NCBI RefSeq assembly: GCF_009769735.1
Contig: NZ_WSRO01000002.1
Span: forward strand, 310,001 to 374,000
From: Streptomyces sp. BA2
GTDB taxonomy: Bacteria > Actinomycetota > Actinomycetes > Streptomycetales > Streptomycetaceae
Reading direction: 5' to 3'
DNA: 64,000 bases
Made by a program: the position numbers and the translations under genes. Under the pieces are notes generated by a model. That model worked only from the letters and a program-made list of their open reading frames with translations. It did no database searches and was not told the origin of the DNA. This document shows, in pieces, positions 1-8,374 of the stretch. The first letter of the stretch is position 1. Each line of letters begins with the position of its first letter.

Positions 1-209
1 TCGTCGCCGGTGTCGCCCTGCTGGATCGCACCCATCGGCCACGGCGCGCCAGGGGCGAGGATGCGGGTGTAGGTGCGGCCGTCGATGGAGGAATCCGCAT
101 CGACCTCGAACCTCCAACCGAGGAGGGGACCGTAGAAGTAGGTGACGGCCCGGGGATCGGTGGTGCCGATCTCGAACCAGACGACCTGACCGGGAGACAT
201 GAAGCTCAT
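1..209 (-). CDS. VOC-family (glyoxalase-like) protein, 3' part outside window
   Basis: The 69 visible codons start MSFMSPGQVVWFEIGTTD and continue with AVTYFYGPLLGWRFEVDADS, the usual first beta-alpha-beta module of VOC (glyoxalase/bleomycin-resistance) proteins. In this fold the residue after the first strand often helps bind a metal. A second in-frame ATG lies three codons later, so the start is uncertain by 9 nt. The gene is cut by the window edge, so the second module and substrate cannot be judged. It shares the minus strand with the downstream-reading exporter but is separated by 137 nt with no obvious coupling. Confidence 0.8.
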   Translation of the reverse strand, partial: MSFMSPGQVVWFEIGTTDPRAVTYFYGPLLGWRFEVDADSSIDGRTYTRILAPGAPWPMGAIQQGDTGD

Positions 210-346
210 GTGGATTGTTCCTTTCGTGCGACCGCGAACGTGGCCTGTGTCGCGGGTCGGGTTCTTTCGTGTCGAGCCTGGCTCGCACCCCAGGACGAGC
301 CCGCGTGCAGGACCGCGAGAGTGACGGCGTGGGGAACCGCGGCGGG

Positions 347-1858
347 TCAGGCCACCGGAACCGTGGTGTCCTGCTGCTCTGACCGCCTGGCCGGGCCAGC
401 AGTCGGCTTCTTGGTTCCGGCGGTACGGGGCAAGGTGGCCAGCAGCGCGGACGCGGCAACGAATGCGGCTGCGACATACCACAGGGAGCCGGTGAAGGCG
501 TACGGCATCTTCGCGGCCTGGGCGGCGGGGTCGCCGTGGCCCAGGCGGGCGAAGAAGATCACCGAGGACAGGGCGACACCGACGGCCTGGCCGAGCTGGA
601 CGGTGGTATTGGTCAGCCCGGACGCGGACCCGGCGTGCTCGTGCGGGACCTCGGAGAGGATCACGTCGGTCAGCGGAGCGATGATCAGGCCCATGCCCAG
701 GCCCATCGGGATCAGCGGAACGATGGCCTGCCACGTCGCGATGCCGGAGCCGTAGTGCTGGGCCAGGCAGGCGAACAGCAGCATCCCCGCCGCCGCCAGC
801 AAAGCTCCCGCCTGCAGGACCACGCGGCCGAAGCGCGGCACCAGGACCTGCATGGACATTCCGGCCCCGGCCATCATCGCCGCCGACAGCGGCAGCCCCG
901 ACAACCCGGCCTTCAGCGGCGACCAGCCCAGCCCCAGCTGGAGGTAGAGGGTCCAGGCCAGGAAGAACACCCCCGAGGCGAGGCCGAACATCAGCTGCAC
1001 GCCCTGCCCGCCGGCGAAACTGCGCCGGGCAAACAGCGACAGCACCACCAGCGGCGAGCCACCCCGCCGCAGCAGCCCCCGCTCCCAGGCAACGAACAGC
1101 GCCAGCACCGGCACGGACGCGGCCATCGATACGTAGGTCCAGGCGGGCCAGCCCAGCTCGCGGCCCTGGGTCAGCGGCAACACCAGCGCCAGCAGCCCGG
1201 CACTCGCCAGCACCACCCCGACCAGGTCCAGACGGGCGGCACGCTCGGCCCGCGACTCGCTGACCACCAGGACGCCGGCGATCAGCCCCGCGATGCCCAG
1301 CGGGAGGTTGACCAGAAAGATCGGCCGCCAGCCAAGGCCGAACAGATCACCCTGCACGAGCAGCGCGCCGACCAGCGGGCCGGCGATCGTCCCGAGCGAC
1401 ATGACCGCGCCGTAGATGCCGAAGACCTTGCCGCGCTCCCGCTGGGGAAACGTGACGTGGATGATCGACAGCACCTGCGGCACCATCAGGGCCGCCATCG
1501 CGCCCTGTGCGACGCGCCCGGCCAGCAGCATCTCCGCGTTGCCTGCGACGCCGCAGATCAGCGAGGTGGCGGTGAAGCCGACGACACCGAGCAGGAAGAC
1601 GCGCTTGCGTCCGAACAGGTCGCCCAGACGGCCACCGGTGATCAGCCCGAGAGCGAACGTCAGCGCATACCCGCCAGTGATCCACTGCACCTGCGCCGAC
1701 GAGGCGCCGATGTCCTGCTGGATATGCGGAATGGCCATGTGGACGACGGTGACGTCGACCGCGTCCATGAACGAGGCGATGAGTACCACGGCCAGCGCCG
1801 CCCACCTGCGCGGATCAACCGCATTCATGGCGTTTCGGGGATGTTTATTCTCGGACAT
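347..1858 (-). CDS. MFS drug exporter, DHA2 (EmrB/QacA-like) family
   Basis: 503-aa proton-coupled efflux protein of the 14-helix type. Seen in the sequence: helix 1 with the D-x-T-V-V-x-x-A-I-P signature of DHA2 proteins, the loop 2-3 motif GGRLGDLFGRKRVF, and motif C-like glycine/proline residues in helix 5 (AVMSLGTIAGPLVGALL). The C-terminal tail is short and polar. I chose the ATG at 1858 (MSENKHPRN); a TTG three codons upstream is possible. It is divergent from a YafY/WYL regulator 63 nt away, the classic arrangement for a locally controlled exporter. The substrate cannot be read from sequence. An antiseptic, dye or antibiotic is the family expectation. Confidence 0.9.
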   Translation of the reverse strand: MSENKHPRNAMNAVDPRRWAALAVVLIASFMDAVDVTVVHMAIPHIQQDIGASSAQVQWITGGYALTFALGLITGGRLGDLFGRKRVFLLGVVGFTATSLICGVAGNAEMLLAGRVAQGAMAALMVPQVLSIIHVTFPQRERGKVFGIYGAVMSLGTIAGPLVGALLVQGDLFGLGWRPIFLVNLPLGIAGLIAGVLVVSESRAERAARLDLVGVVLASAGLLALVLPLTQGRELGWPAWTYVSMAASVPVLALFVAWERGLLRRGGSPLVVLSLFARRSFAGGQGVQLMFGLASGVFFLAWTLYLQLGLGWSPLKAGLSGLPLSAAMMAGAGMSMQVLVPRFGRVVLQAGALLAAAGMLLFACLAQHYGSGIATWQAIVPLIPMGLGMGLIIAPLTDVILSEVPHEHAGSASGLTNTTVQLGQAVGVALSSVIFFARLGHGDPAAQAAKMPYAFTGSLWYVAAAFVAASALLATLPRTAGTKKPTAGPARRSEQQDTTVPVA

Positions 1859-1889
1859 GCCGTCCAAGCTAGGACCCTTTTAGGACACC

Positions 1890-1901
1890 TTACGTCCGTA
1901 A
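1890..1901. promoter_or_regulatory. Candidate operator in the exporter/regulator intergenic region
   Basis: TTACG-TC-CGTAA is a perfect 5-bp inverted repeat with a 2-nt centre, placed between the divergent exporter and YafY-type regulator starts. A short direct repeat (TAGGAC, twice) precedes it. Position and symmetry fit binding by the adjacent regulator; binding itself is inference. Confidence 0.4.
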
Positions 1902-1921
1902 AGAGGGGCAATCTGAAAGGC

Positions 1922-2884
1922 ATGACGACCGACCTGCCCGCCCGTATGCTCCGCCTGCTGTCCCTGCTGCAGACCCGCCGCGAATGGTCCGGCACCGAAC
2001 TCGCCGAACGCCTCGGCGTCACCGGCCGCACCATCCGCCGCGACATCGACCGTCTGCGCCACCTCGGCTACCCCGTCGAGGGCACCACCGGCCACGCCGG
2101 CGGCTACCGCCTCGCCTCCGGCACCGCCATGCCCCCGCTGCTCCTCGACGACGACGAAGCCATCGCCACCGCCGTCGCCCTGCGCACCGCCGCAGGACAC
2201 CTCACCGGCATGGAGGAGACCTCACTGCGCGCCCTGGCCAAACTTGAACAGGTCCTGCCCGCCCGGCTGCGCACCCAGGTCGCGGCCGTACAGCAGACGA
2301 CGGCCACCATCGGCTGGGAAACCCGCGGCCCACGTGTCGACCCCGAGCTGCTGGGCAGTCTGGCCGCCGCCTGCCGCGACCACGAGAGCGTCACCTTCGA
2401 CTACACCACCCGCCACGGCGTCTGCGCCGCCCGCCGCGTCGAGCCCCACCACCTGATCGCCTCCGGCGGCCTGTGGTACCTCCTCGCCCACGACACCGAC
2501 AAGAACGACTGGCGTATCTACCGTCTCGACCGCATCACCAACCCAGACCCCACCCGCCACCGCTTCACCCCCCGCCCCGCCCCCGGCCACGACCCGGCCA
2601 CCTACGTCGCCGACAAGATCGCCACCGCGCCGACCCGTTACCGCGCCATCGCCACCGTCCACGCCCCCGCCGACAGCGTCCGCCACCGCACCTGGGCCCT
2701 GGCCACCCGAATCCGCCCCCGCGACGAGGCCACCTGCACCGTCGACTGCTCCAGCAACCACCTCCCCGGCATCGCCCAGACCCTCGCCGCCCTCGATGCC
2801 GACTACACCCTCGATGCCGACCCCGAGGTGACCGCCTACCTCCGTCAGGCCGCCACACGCATGCACCACGCCACCTACTCCTGA
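1922..2884 (+). CDS. YafY-type transcriptional regulator with WYL domain
   Basis: 320-aa regulator. Residues 1-60 form a DeoR-like winged helix (ARMLRLLSLLQTRREWSG, then ELAERLGVTGRTIRRDIDRL), followed by GYPVEGTTGHAGGYRL, a wing hairpin typical of YafY proteins. A WYL domain covers about residues 145-215 (RRVEPHHLIASGGLWYLLAH, IYRLDRI). WYL domains bind small ligands or nucleic acid. The ATG at 1922 is chosen because the reading frame upstream is antisense to the exporter and the HTH starts here at its usual distance from the N-terminus. It probably controls the divergent DHA2 exporter. Confidence 0.9.
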   Translation: MTTDLPARMLRLLSLLQTRREWSGTELAERLGVTGRTIRRDIDRLRHLGYPVEGTTGHAGGYRLASGTAMPPLLLDDDEAIATAVALRTAAGHLTGMEETSLRALAKLEQVLPARLRTQVAAVQQTTATIGWETRGPRVDPELLGSLAAACRDHESVTFDYTTRHGVCAARRVEPHHLIASGGLWYLLAHDTDKNDWRIYRLDRITNPDPTRHRFTPRPAPGHDPATYVADKIATAPTRYRAIATVHAPADSVRHRTWALATRIRPRDEATCTVDCSSNHLPGIAQTLAALDADYTLDADPEVTAYLRQAATRMHHATYS

Positions 2885-3007
2885 CCGCCTGACCGAGACA
2901 CCCACGGCAGCCTCCGGGCCAGTCGGACCCACTTGAATACCTCAACTCTTCCTCTGAACAACCCCGTACACGGAATCCGGAGCGACAGCGGCGGACATCA
3001 TTCCGCC

Positions 3008-3961
3008 ATGAGCGACGACGTGAGCGACGAACAGCCAAAGGACAGGCCGCCCTTCCGCATCTGGGCGCTCGGCACACTCGCAGCAGTTGGCTTCGCGATC
3101 CTCTTCTGGCGTGGCCCTTGGTGGTTCGATGGTGCCCACATCCGTGACGCCAACCTGGAACCCGCTGACGGAGTCGTCATCACCGGCTTCCGGACCGGGA
3201 TGGTCGCCCTGGCAGCAGGCCTCATCGCCGGGATGGGTCTCTGGTACACACACAAGAGTCACCGGCACGCCGAAAAGCTCTACGAGCACGGCCAAGAACA
3301 GTTCAACCACGCCCGTGAGAAGGATCGCGAGCAAGCCGAGCTGACACGCGAAGGGCAAGTCACCGGGCGCTACGTCGAGGCCATCAAGTTGCTGGCATCT
3401 CAGAACACCACGGAACGACTCGGCGGAATCTACGGTCTCGAACGGATTATGAACGACTCACCGAAGGACTATCCCACCGTAGTGAAAGTCCTCGCGGCCT
3501 TTCTCCGCCAGAAGCCGTCGAAGCCGATGCGTCAGGCAATCCCCATTGACAAGCAGGCAGCCTTCACTATCCTCGGCCGGCGACCGGAGCACAAAGGAGT
3601 GCGCCCCGAAGGCGTCGACCTACGCGGCGCGTACCTCGTCGGTGCGGTATCCGAGGGAGGCAACTGGGAGAACGCCAACTTCAGCGACGCCAACCTCACC
3701 GAAGCCATCCTGGTCGACATCTATGGGGCACACGCGAACTTCAGCGGAGCAATCCTCGACAGGGCCGATCTGCACAACTCGGCTATACCAGGCGCCAATT
3801 TCAACGGCGCATCACTACGCGCAACCACCCTGCCAGCCAGTCTCGAAGGAGTCTGGCTCTGGGATACTGACCTGCGGGAAATCACCAACCGTAGGCCAGA
3901 GCTGACCCATAAGGCGCACACCAACGACGGCACACAGATTCCCACCACAGACGTCGACTAA
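3008..3961 (+). CDS. Membrane-anchored pentapeptide-repeat protein
   Basis: 317 aa. Two hydrophobic helices (about residues 16-35 and 61-80) are followed by a charged, likely coiled-coil stretch (residues 85-120). Next comes a helical block with RLGGIYGLERIMNDSPKD and VLAAFLRQKP that is shared by many Streptomyces pentapeptide-repeat membrane proteins. The C-terminal part (about residues 200-300) has A-(N/D)-(F/L)-x-x repeats such as ANFSDANLTEA, ANFSGAILDRADL and GANFNGASL, which fold as a right-handed quadrilateral helix. The start at 3008 removes an unlikely 25-residue extension. The function of this family is unknown. A fragment of a second pentapeptide gene lies just downstream. Confidence 0.8.
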   Translation: MSDDVSDEQPKDRPPFRIWALGTLAAVGFAILFWRGPWWFDGAHIRDANLEPADGVVITGFRTGMVALAAGLIAGMGLWYTHKSHRHAEKLYEHGQEQFNHAREKDREQAELTREGQVTGRYVEAIKLLASQNTTERLGGIYGLERIMNDSPKDYPTVVKVLAAFLRQKPSKPMRQAIPIDKQAAFTILGRRPEHKGVRPEGVDLRGAYLVGAVSEGGNWENANFSDANLTEAILVDIYGAHANFSGAILDRADLHNSAIPGANFNGASLRATTLPASLEGVWLWDTDLREITNRRPELTHKAHTNDGTQIPTTDVD

Positions 3962-4068
3962 TAGCCAAGCGCCGACTATGACGACATCCCCGGCGGCCAG
4001 ACCGAGGGCGGCGAGCCCGCGGCCCATTCATCGACCGGCCGGGACACCGGCCTCCTCCTCCGGCGCGG

Positions 4069-4140
4069 TTCTCCACCGGCGCCACCGTCTCCTTCCGCGA
4101 CGCCCAGTTCACCGGCGACAGGGTCGACTTCAGCAGTGAC
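4069..4140 (+). pseudogene. Remnant of a second pentapeptide-repeat gene
   Basis: One plus frame reads FSTGATVSFRDAQFTGDRVD, two or three classic F-x-x-A/G-x-V-x-F pentapeptide units as found in Streptomyces proteins. There is no start, and the repeats stop abruptly, so this is a decayed copy or a gene tail. The rest of 3962-4294 shows no convincing gene. A minus-strand reading across 4100-4230 (PHNRAIGNLAFALTAREYK) is protein-like, but I cannot assign it. Confidence 0.5.
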
Positions 4141-4294
4141 CTTGTACTCGCGGGCGGTCAGCGCGAAGGCCAGGTTGCCGATGGCCCGATTGTGCGGCTC
4201 CGGCAGGAAGGCGGGGGCAGCGCCCAAGGCCTGGCGAGGTGCTCGACCCAGGAGGGCGGGTCCGGGCCGCGGCCGCGGCCGCCAAATCGGCGGA

Positions 4295-4990
4295 TCAGGT
4301 GCCCTGCTTGCGGCCGTAAACGAAGACGTCGTCGCCCTTGCGCAGCATGTTCCAATACTGCACGGCATCCTTCTTCGTCATGTTGACGCAGCCGTGGGAG
4401 CCCGGCGGGGACCACACACTGATGCCGACCGAATGGAACGCCTGGCCGCCGTCGAAAAACTGGCTGTACGGCATCGGCACGTGGTAGATGCTCGAAACGT
4501 GGTCGATGTTGCGCCAGTAGACCTTCTTCAGACCCGTGCGGGTCTCGTGGCCGTTGCGGCCGGTGCGCACCGGGACCGGGCCGTACTTGAGGTTCTTGCC
4601 GTCCTGGATCCAGCTGAGCTGGAGCGTCAGGTCGACACAGGCGATGCGCCCCTTGTTGATCGGGCACTTGCCCGCCTTATTGGGGTTGTTGCCCACCGCT
4701 TTCTGCTTGTTCATGAGGTTCATGACACCCCAGGTGACGCTGCCCGCGTACCCGGCGTTCGGAGTGATCTTGTGTTTGGTCTGGAAGGCCTTGATGACCT
4801 TGCAGTCGGCTGCCGACTGCTTGCCGTCCACCGGGCGGCCGAGGAACTTCTCGACCTGCTTCTGGTACGGGCCGCTCTGTGTCGAGCACGACGCGGCCTG
4901 AGCACTGCCCGTGCCGAGTGCCACCGTGAGCGGGGCCACCAGCGCGGTGATCCCCAGAGCCACGGCTCCTCGTCTGCGTATGTCCCCCAT
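4295..4990 (-). CDS. Secreted L,D-transpeptidase (YkuD family)
   Basis: 231 aa. A signal peptide with twin-positive n-region (MGDIRRRGAVALG) ends at AQA about residue 32. Residues 45-95 resemble a peptidoglycan-binding helical module (VIKAFQTKHKITPNAGYAG). The C-terminal half is a YkuD catalytic domain with HVPMPYSQFFDGGQAFH and the active-site SPPGSHGCVNM (His and Cys near residues 199-201). Such enzymes make 3-3 crosslinks in peptidoglycan outside the membrane. The ATG at 4990 has GAGGAG eight bases upstream; an in-frame ATG at 5014 sits before that ribosome site and is rejected. The 5' flank shares 17 bp with the nearby IS5 remnant. Confidence 0.88.
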   Translation of the reverse strand: MGDIRRRGAVALGITALVAPLTVALGTGSAQAASCSTQSGPYQKQVEKFLGRPVDGKQSAADCKVIKAFQTKHKITPNAGYAGSVTWGVMNLMNKQKAVGNNPNKAGKCPINKGRIACVDLTLQLSWIQDGKNLKYGPVPVRTGRNGHETRTGLKKVYWRNIDHVSSIYHVPMPYSQFFDGGQAFHSVGISVWSPPGSHGCVNMTKKDAVQYWNMLRKGDDVFVYGRKQGT

Positions 4991-5427
4991 TGCTGCCCAC
5001 TCCTCATTCGTCATTGGTCCGCGGGTCGGATCCCACCTGCTAGACGACACGGCCTCGGGGTTCGTTGTAGGGCGAATCGGCACAGGTGTGTAACAGAGGG
5101 CGATTTGCCGCCGGGGGGCCGCAGGTGGTTGTGGCCATCGAGCCCCTAGCCGAGGCCCGGCGGTCTGAAGTGGGCGGCCGCCGGCCCCGAGGCCTGCGAG
5201 GGACCCGACCGCGCGCCGAGCGCAGCACGGCGGGCGAAGTGTGACGGGGCGCCATGCGACTGAGCCCGCCCCCCCCTCCCGCCCCGGCTTTGCCATCGCG
5301 ACCCTCCTCGGCCTGCTGGGCCTCACCCAGCCGACCGCGATCCTCCCCCTTCCTGCGCTGACGTCCCCGTCCGGCATCGAGCGCTCCGACACAGAGCCCG
5401 GACCGACCAGCTGGCCCGAGCCTCCAT

Positions 5428-5938
5428 ACGAATGAGGAGTGGGCCCGACTGAAGCCGCATCTGCCCGAGTCCGGGCCGCCGGATCCTGTATCGACAGCGC
5501 ACTGGGTTTCCTGGCGGGATCTGCCTGTGCGTTTCGGTCCGTGGAAGACCGTCTACGAGCGGCACCGGCGGTGGTCGGCGGACGGCACGTGGGACAAGAG
5601 CTTCGCGGCCGTGCTGGCCGACGCTGATGCCCAGGGCCGTATCAACTGGTCGATGGTGAGCGTGGACTCCACGTCCTGCCGGACGCCGGGAAAGGAAGCA
5701 CGCCCCGGCACCACCGCCCAGACGAGGGACTCGGACGCTCTCGGGGCGGCCTGACATCAAGATCCACCTGGCCAGTGAAGGCGGACGCCGCCCGCTGGCG
5801 CTGCTGATCACGCCAGGCCAGTAGGGCGACACCCCGCAGCTCATCCCGGTCATGGAACGCATCCGTGTCGACTGCCCGAGTGGCGGGCACCCGCGCACCC
5901 GGCCCGACCACCTGGGCGGTGATAAGGCGTAGTCCTCC
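5428..5938 (+). pseudogene. Decayed IS5-family transposase
   Basis: The start reads NEEWARLKPHLPESGP, then a shifted frame gives VRFGPWKTVYERHRRWSADG, WDKSFAAVLADADAQGRINW and SVDSTSCR. After another shift come DIKIHLASEGGRRPLALLIT and PRTRPDHLGGDKA. These are the ordered blocks of Streptomyces IS5-type transposases, including the DST catalytic-region motif. Several frame changes and in-frame stops make it non-functional. I cannot define intact terminal inverted repeats. Confidence 0.85.
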
Positions 5939-6048
5939 GACCGACAAACGCAGGGCCTCGATCCGGTTCTGGCTCCGCCCACGATCAGCCGGACAGGCCG
6001 TAGGCCTGCCCGGCGATGGGGTGCCTTCACGTCTCGGCGCGGCGGAAC

Positions 6049-6789
6049 TTACGGTTTGTGGGTTACCCAGAGCAGTTCCGCCGGCCAGCGGTGTGCCCAG
6101 TCGGGTGGGTCGGTTTCGTTGTAGCCGTTGGGTGTTCCGAGTTCGGGCCGCGGCTCGATGAGGTCGTCGATGATGAGACCCGCGCCGCGCAGGACCTTGA
6201 CCCAGTCGCCGTAGGTGAGCTGATAGCTGGTCGCGCCGTCGCCTTCGGCGATGGTGTTCAGCCCGAAGTAGTCCTGCTGCAGCGTCGTGGTCACGCGGCT
6301 GGCGGCTTCGTCGTAGCAAGCTTCGAACCATGGACTGGCGACGTTGAACACCAGGCGCCCGCCTCGGCCCAAGACGCGTGCGGCCTGCGGGACGGCCAGG
6401 TGCGGGGGCGCCCAGCTGAGCCCACCGAAGTCGCAGAACACCAGGTCGAAGCTGTTGGTGGCGAAGGGGAGTTGTTCGGCGGCGCCTTGCACCAGCGGGT
6501 AGCGGGCCGCTCCCATCGCGCGGGCTGCTGCGGCGAGTTGAGCTTCGGACAGGTCGAGCCCGACCACGGTGGCGCCCTCGGCGGCGAGCGCCCTGGACCA
6601 CTGGCCGGCGCCGCAGCCGAGTTCGAGGACGCGCTTGCCGGTGACGTCGCCCAGGGCGTGCAGGTGCGCGTCCGGGATGGAGTACATGCCCCACAGCCGG
6701 GGTGTGGCGCCGATTTGCGGGTCATGCTCGTGCTGGTAGGCGCTGCTGATCTGGTTCCAGAGCCGCCGGTTGGCGGGGATGCTGTCCAC
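6049..6789 (-). CDS. Class I SAM-dependent methyltransferase
   Basis: 246 aa. Rossmann-fold methyltransferase of the Methyltransf_11 type: motif I VLELGCGAGQWSRALA, motif II VVGLDLSEAQLAAA, motif III region LPFATNSFDLVFCDFGGLSW and post-motif RVLGRGGRLVFNVASPW. The N-terminal ANRRLWNQISSAYQHEHDPQ helix is typical of proteins annotated as ubiquinone/menaquinone-like methyltransferases. The C-terminal part (YGDWVKVLRGAGLIIDDLIE) caps the active site. The GTG at 6789 is preceded by GGAG at seven bases; an ATG at 6829 in frame has no such site. It stands alone, so no pathway is suggested. Confidence 0.85.
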   Translation of the reverse strand: MDSIPANRRLWNQISSAYQHEHDPQIGATPRLWGMYSIPDAHLHALGDVTGKRVLELGCGAGQWSRALAAEGATVVGLDLSEAQLAAAARAMGAARYPLVQGAAEQLPFATNSFDLVFCDFGGLSWAPPHLAVPQAARVLGRGGRLVFNVASPWFEACYDEAASRVTTTLQQDYFGLNTIAEGDGATSYQLTYGDWVKVLRGAGLIIDDLIEPRPELGTPNGYNETDPPDWAHRWPAELLWVTHKP

Positions 6790-7036
6790 GTGCCGACTCC
6801 AGCACTGCCTGCCAGGGGCGGTCAACATGATTAGGGCACTGGCCGGCCCTCGCCTCGGTCCGGCCCTGGCTCGGCCCATGATCCGCCGGACGAGCCCTAG
6901 ACGCGGCGGTGCGAGGGTGCGTAAACCCCTGTCTGTTCAACGGAGTTCACGCGAACGCCGCGTTTGTTGAAGCGCCAACTGTGGGCATGAAAACGCTTGT
7001 TGGGATGGACGTGTCATCCCCCCGGCAGGAGGCCCC

Positions 7037-7522
7037 ATGCGCGCTCGACTGACCGCTTTCGTCGTAAGCACCGCTTCCCTCACCCTGGCCATAGGCGTAG
7101 CCGCCGCCCCCGCGTCCGCCGTGCCCGCCGACAAGGCGCAGGTGCTCAGCCAGTGGACCCAGACGGACGCGGGCAGTTACAACACCTGGGTGTCGGCCAA
7201 CGCCAACCAGGGGGCCTGGAGCGCCTACCAGTTCAACTGGTCCACCGACTACTGCTCCAGCTCGCCCGACAATCCCATGGGTTTCCCCTTCAAGACGGCC
7301 TGTGCCCGGCACGACTTCGGCTACCGCAACTACAAGGAAGTGGGCACCTTCAACTCCAACAAGGCCCGCATCGACAGCGCCTTCTACGAGGACCTGAAGA
7401 GAGTGTGCGCGAGGTACAGCGGCGCGACGAAGACCACGTGCAACGGGACGGCCTGGACCTACTACCAGGCCGTCGACAAACTCGGCTTCGCCCGTGTGGT
7501 GGGCGACGGGACCACCCCCTGA
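7037..7522 (+). CDS. Secreted prokaryotic phospholipase A2
   Basis: 161 aa. Signal peptide of about 29 residues (MRARLTAFVVSTASLTL then APASA). The mature part carries the prokaryotic PLA2 hallmark CARHDFGYRNYKEVG with the His-Asp catalytic pair and four cysteines that can form the two usual disulfides. It matches the size and order of Streptomyces secreted PLA2 enzymes, which hydrolyse the sn-2 acyl chain of phospholipids with calcium. GGAGG lies seven bases before the ATG. The gene is monocistronic and followed by a strong hairpin. Confidence 0.92.
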   Translation: MRARLTAFVVSTASLTLAIGVAAAPASAVPADKAQVLSQWTQTDAGSYNTWVSANANQGAWSAYQFNWSTDYCSSSPDNPMGFPFKTACARHDFGYRNYKEVGTFNSNKARIDSAFYEDLKRVCARYSGATKTTCNGTAWTYYQAVDKLGFARVVGDGTTP

Positions 7523-7595
7523 TCCGTCGCTCATGGGGCGCAGGGCGGTGGCCACGTACGGTCTCCCCCGGCCCTTGAACCCCGCATCCCTACAG

Positions 7596-7628
7596 CCTCC
7601 CCGCGCCCTCCTAGCGGCCGCGGGGAGG
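7596..7628 (+). terminator. Hairpin downstream of the phospholipase gene
   Basis: CCTCCCCGCG and CGCGGGGAGG form a perfect 10-bp stem around a 13-nt loop, 74 nt after the phospholipase stop. There is no clear U-tract, as is common for Streptomyces terminators. Confidence 0.55.
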
Positions 7629-7732
7629 ACGCTCACGGCGTGGTCGGGGCCACCACCACCCCTGCCGGCGTCGCCGCTTGGCGAGATGCTCCGACCGAAC
7701 CCGAATGGTCGTCACCGGCCACGACCCGGTGC

Positions 7733-7763
7733 ACGACGCCGAACACGACGCCGAACACGACGG
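7733..7763. repeat. Short 12-bp tandem repeat
   Basis: The unit ACGACGCCGAAC occurs twice and then partly a third time (ACGACGG). It lies in non-coding DNA between the phospholipase and the FhaA-like gene and may simply be slippage. Confidence 0.6.
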
Positions 7764-7853
7764 ACCCGCCGGCCCGGCGGCAGCCACAAACGCGTCCTCG
7801 ACCGCAACCCGGCCGCCCGCAAAACGCTTCTCACGCTGATCGAGCCCGATGCC

Positions 7854-7882
7854 CGCTCCCCGCACGCGCGGGGATGGTCCCG
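7854..7882. repeat. Solitary CRISPR-like repeat of the type I-E class
   Basis: A 29-nt block has the core CCCCGCACGCGCGGGG followed by ATGGTCCCG. That is the palindromic stem and 3' tail style of actinobacterial type I-E repeats, and the length also fits. Only one copy is present: at one repeat-spacer length (about 61 nt) on either side nothing similar is seen, and there are no cas genes in the window. It may be the relic of an array or a chance GC-rich palindrome. Confidence 0.4.
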
Positions 7883-7999
7883 CCACCGCGGTAAGCGACC
7901 TGCCGCAGGGTGTCGCCGATGAGGCGTCAGGTGTGCGGCGAGGCGATCCCAGCACCCGCTTGCGTGCGTGCATCACGTCTTGTCGGGCACCCGGTCGCT

Positions 8000-8374
8000 A
8001 TGGGAATCATCAGCATCGTGGAGAACGCCCTGGAGAAGTGGACCGACCCGCTGTGGGAGCGTGTGCTGCCTGGGCAGCAAGACCAGCCAGAAGTTGTGGC
8101 CGAACTACGCCAGACATGCGACGACAATACGATCATCGTCGATCGTCAACGCGTCCTTGCACCCAACACATACACCCTTGAGCTGCCGCCAGATTCTCAC
8201 CGGCGACTGGCCACATACAAGGCGCAAGTGCAACGCCAGCTCGGTGCTCAGGTCTGCCGACACGCGGCTGAACAGGGCTACACATTTCCCGGCCCGGTCT
8301 CGGTGCACATTCATGCCGCGCCAGACGACTCTGTCGACCAATTTCGCTTGTACAGCGGGGTCGATCCCAGCTGA
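8000..8374 (+). CDS. Stand-alone FhaA N-terminal domain (DUF3662) protein
   Basis: 124 aa, beginning MGIISIVENALEKWTDPLWE and continuing VVAELRQTCDDNTIIVDRQR, VLAPNTYTLELPPDSHRRL and GYTFPGPVSVHIHAAPD. This is the DUF3662 fold found at the N-terminus of FhaA-type FHA proteins, which sit in the PknA/PknB cell-wall and division network. Here the protein stops after that domain and has no FHA module. It is either a truncated copy or a free-standing domain. No phosphatase, RodA or kinase genes are nearby, so it is outside the usual locus. The ATG at 8000 matches the family start exactly. Confidence 0.75.
   Translation: MGIISIVENALEKWTDPLWERVLPGQQDQPEVVAELRQTCDDNTIIVDRQRVLAPNTYTLELPPDSHRRLATYKAQVQRQLGAQVCRHAAEQGYTFPGPVSVHIHAAPDDSVDQFRLYSGVDPS

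Noticed and set aside
4991..5014. Upstream in-frame ATG for the transpeptidase, giving an N-terminal MTNEEWAA extension
   Set aside because: The extension precedes the best ribosome site and the twin-positive signal peptide. It looks like transposase-derived sequence rather than part of the protein.
7733..7943. A CRISPR array
   Set aside because: Only one repeat-like unit is found; the neighbouring 12-bp tandem repeat is too short and unrelated, and no cas genes are present.
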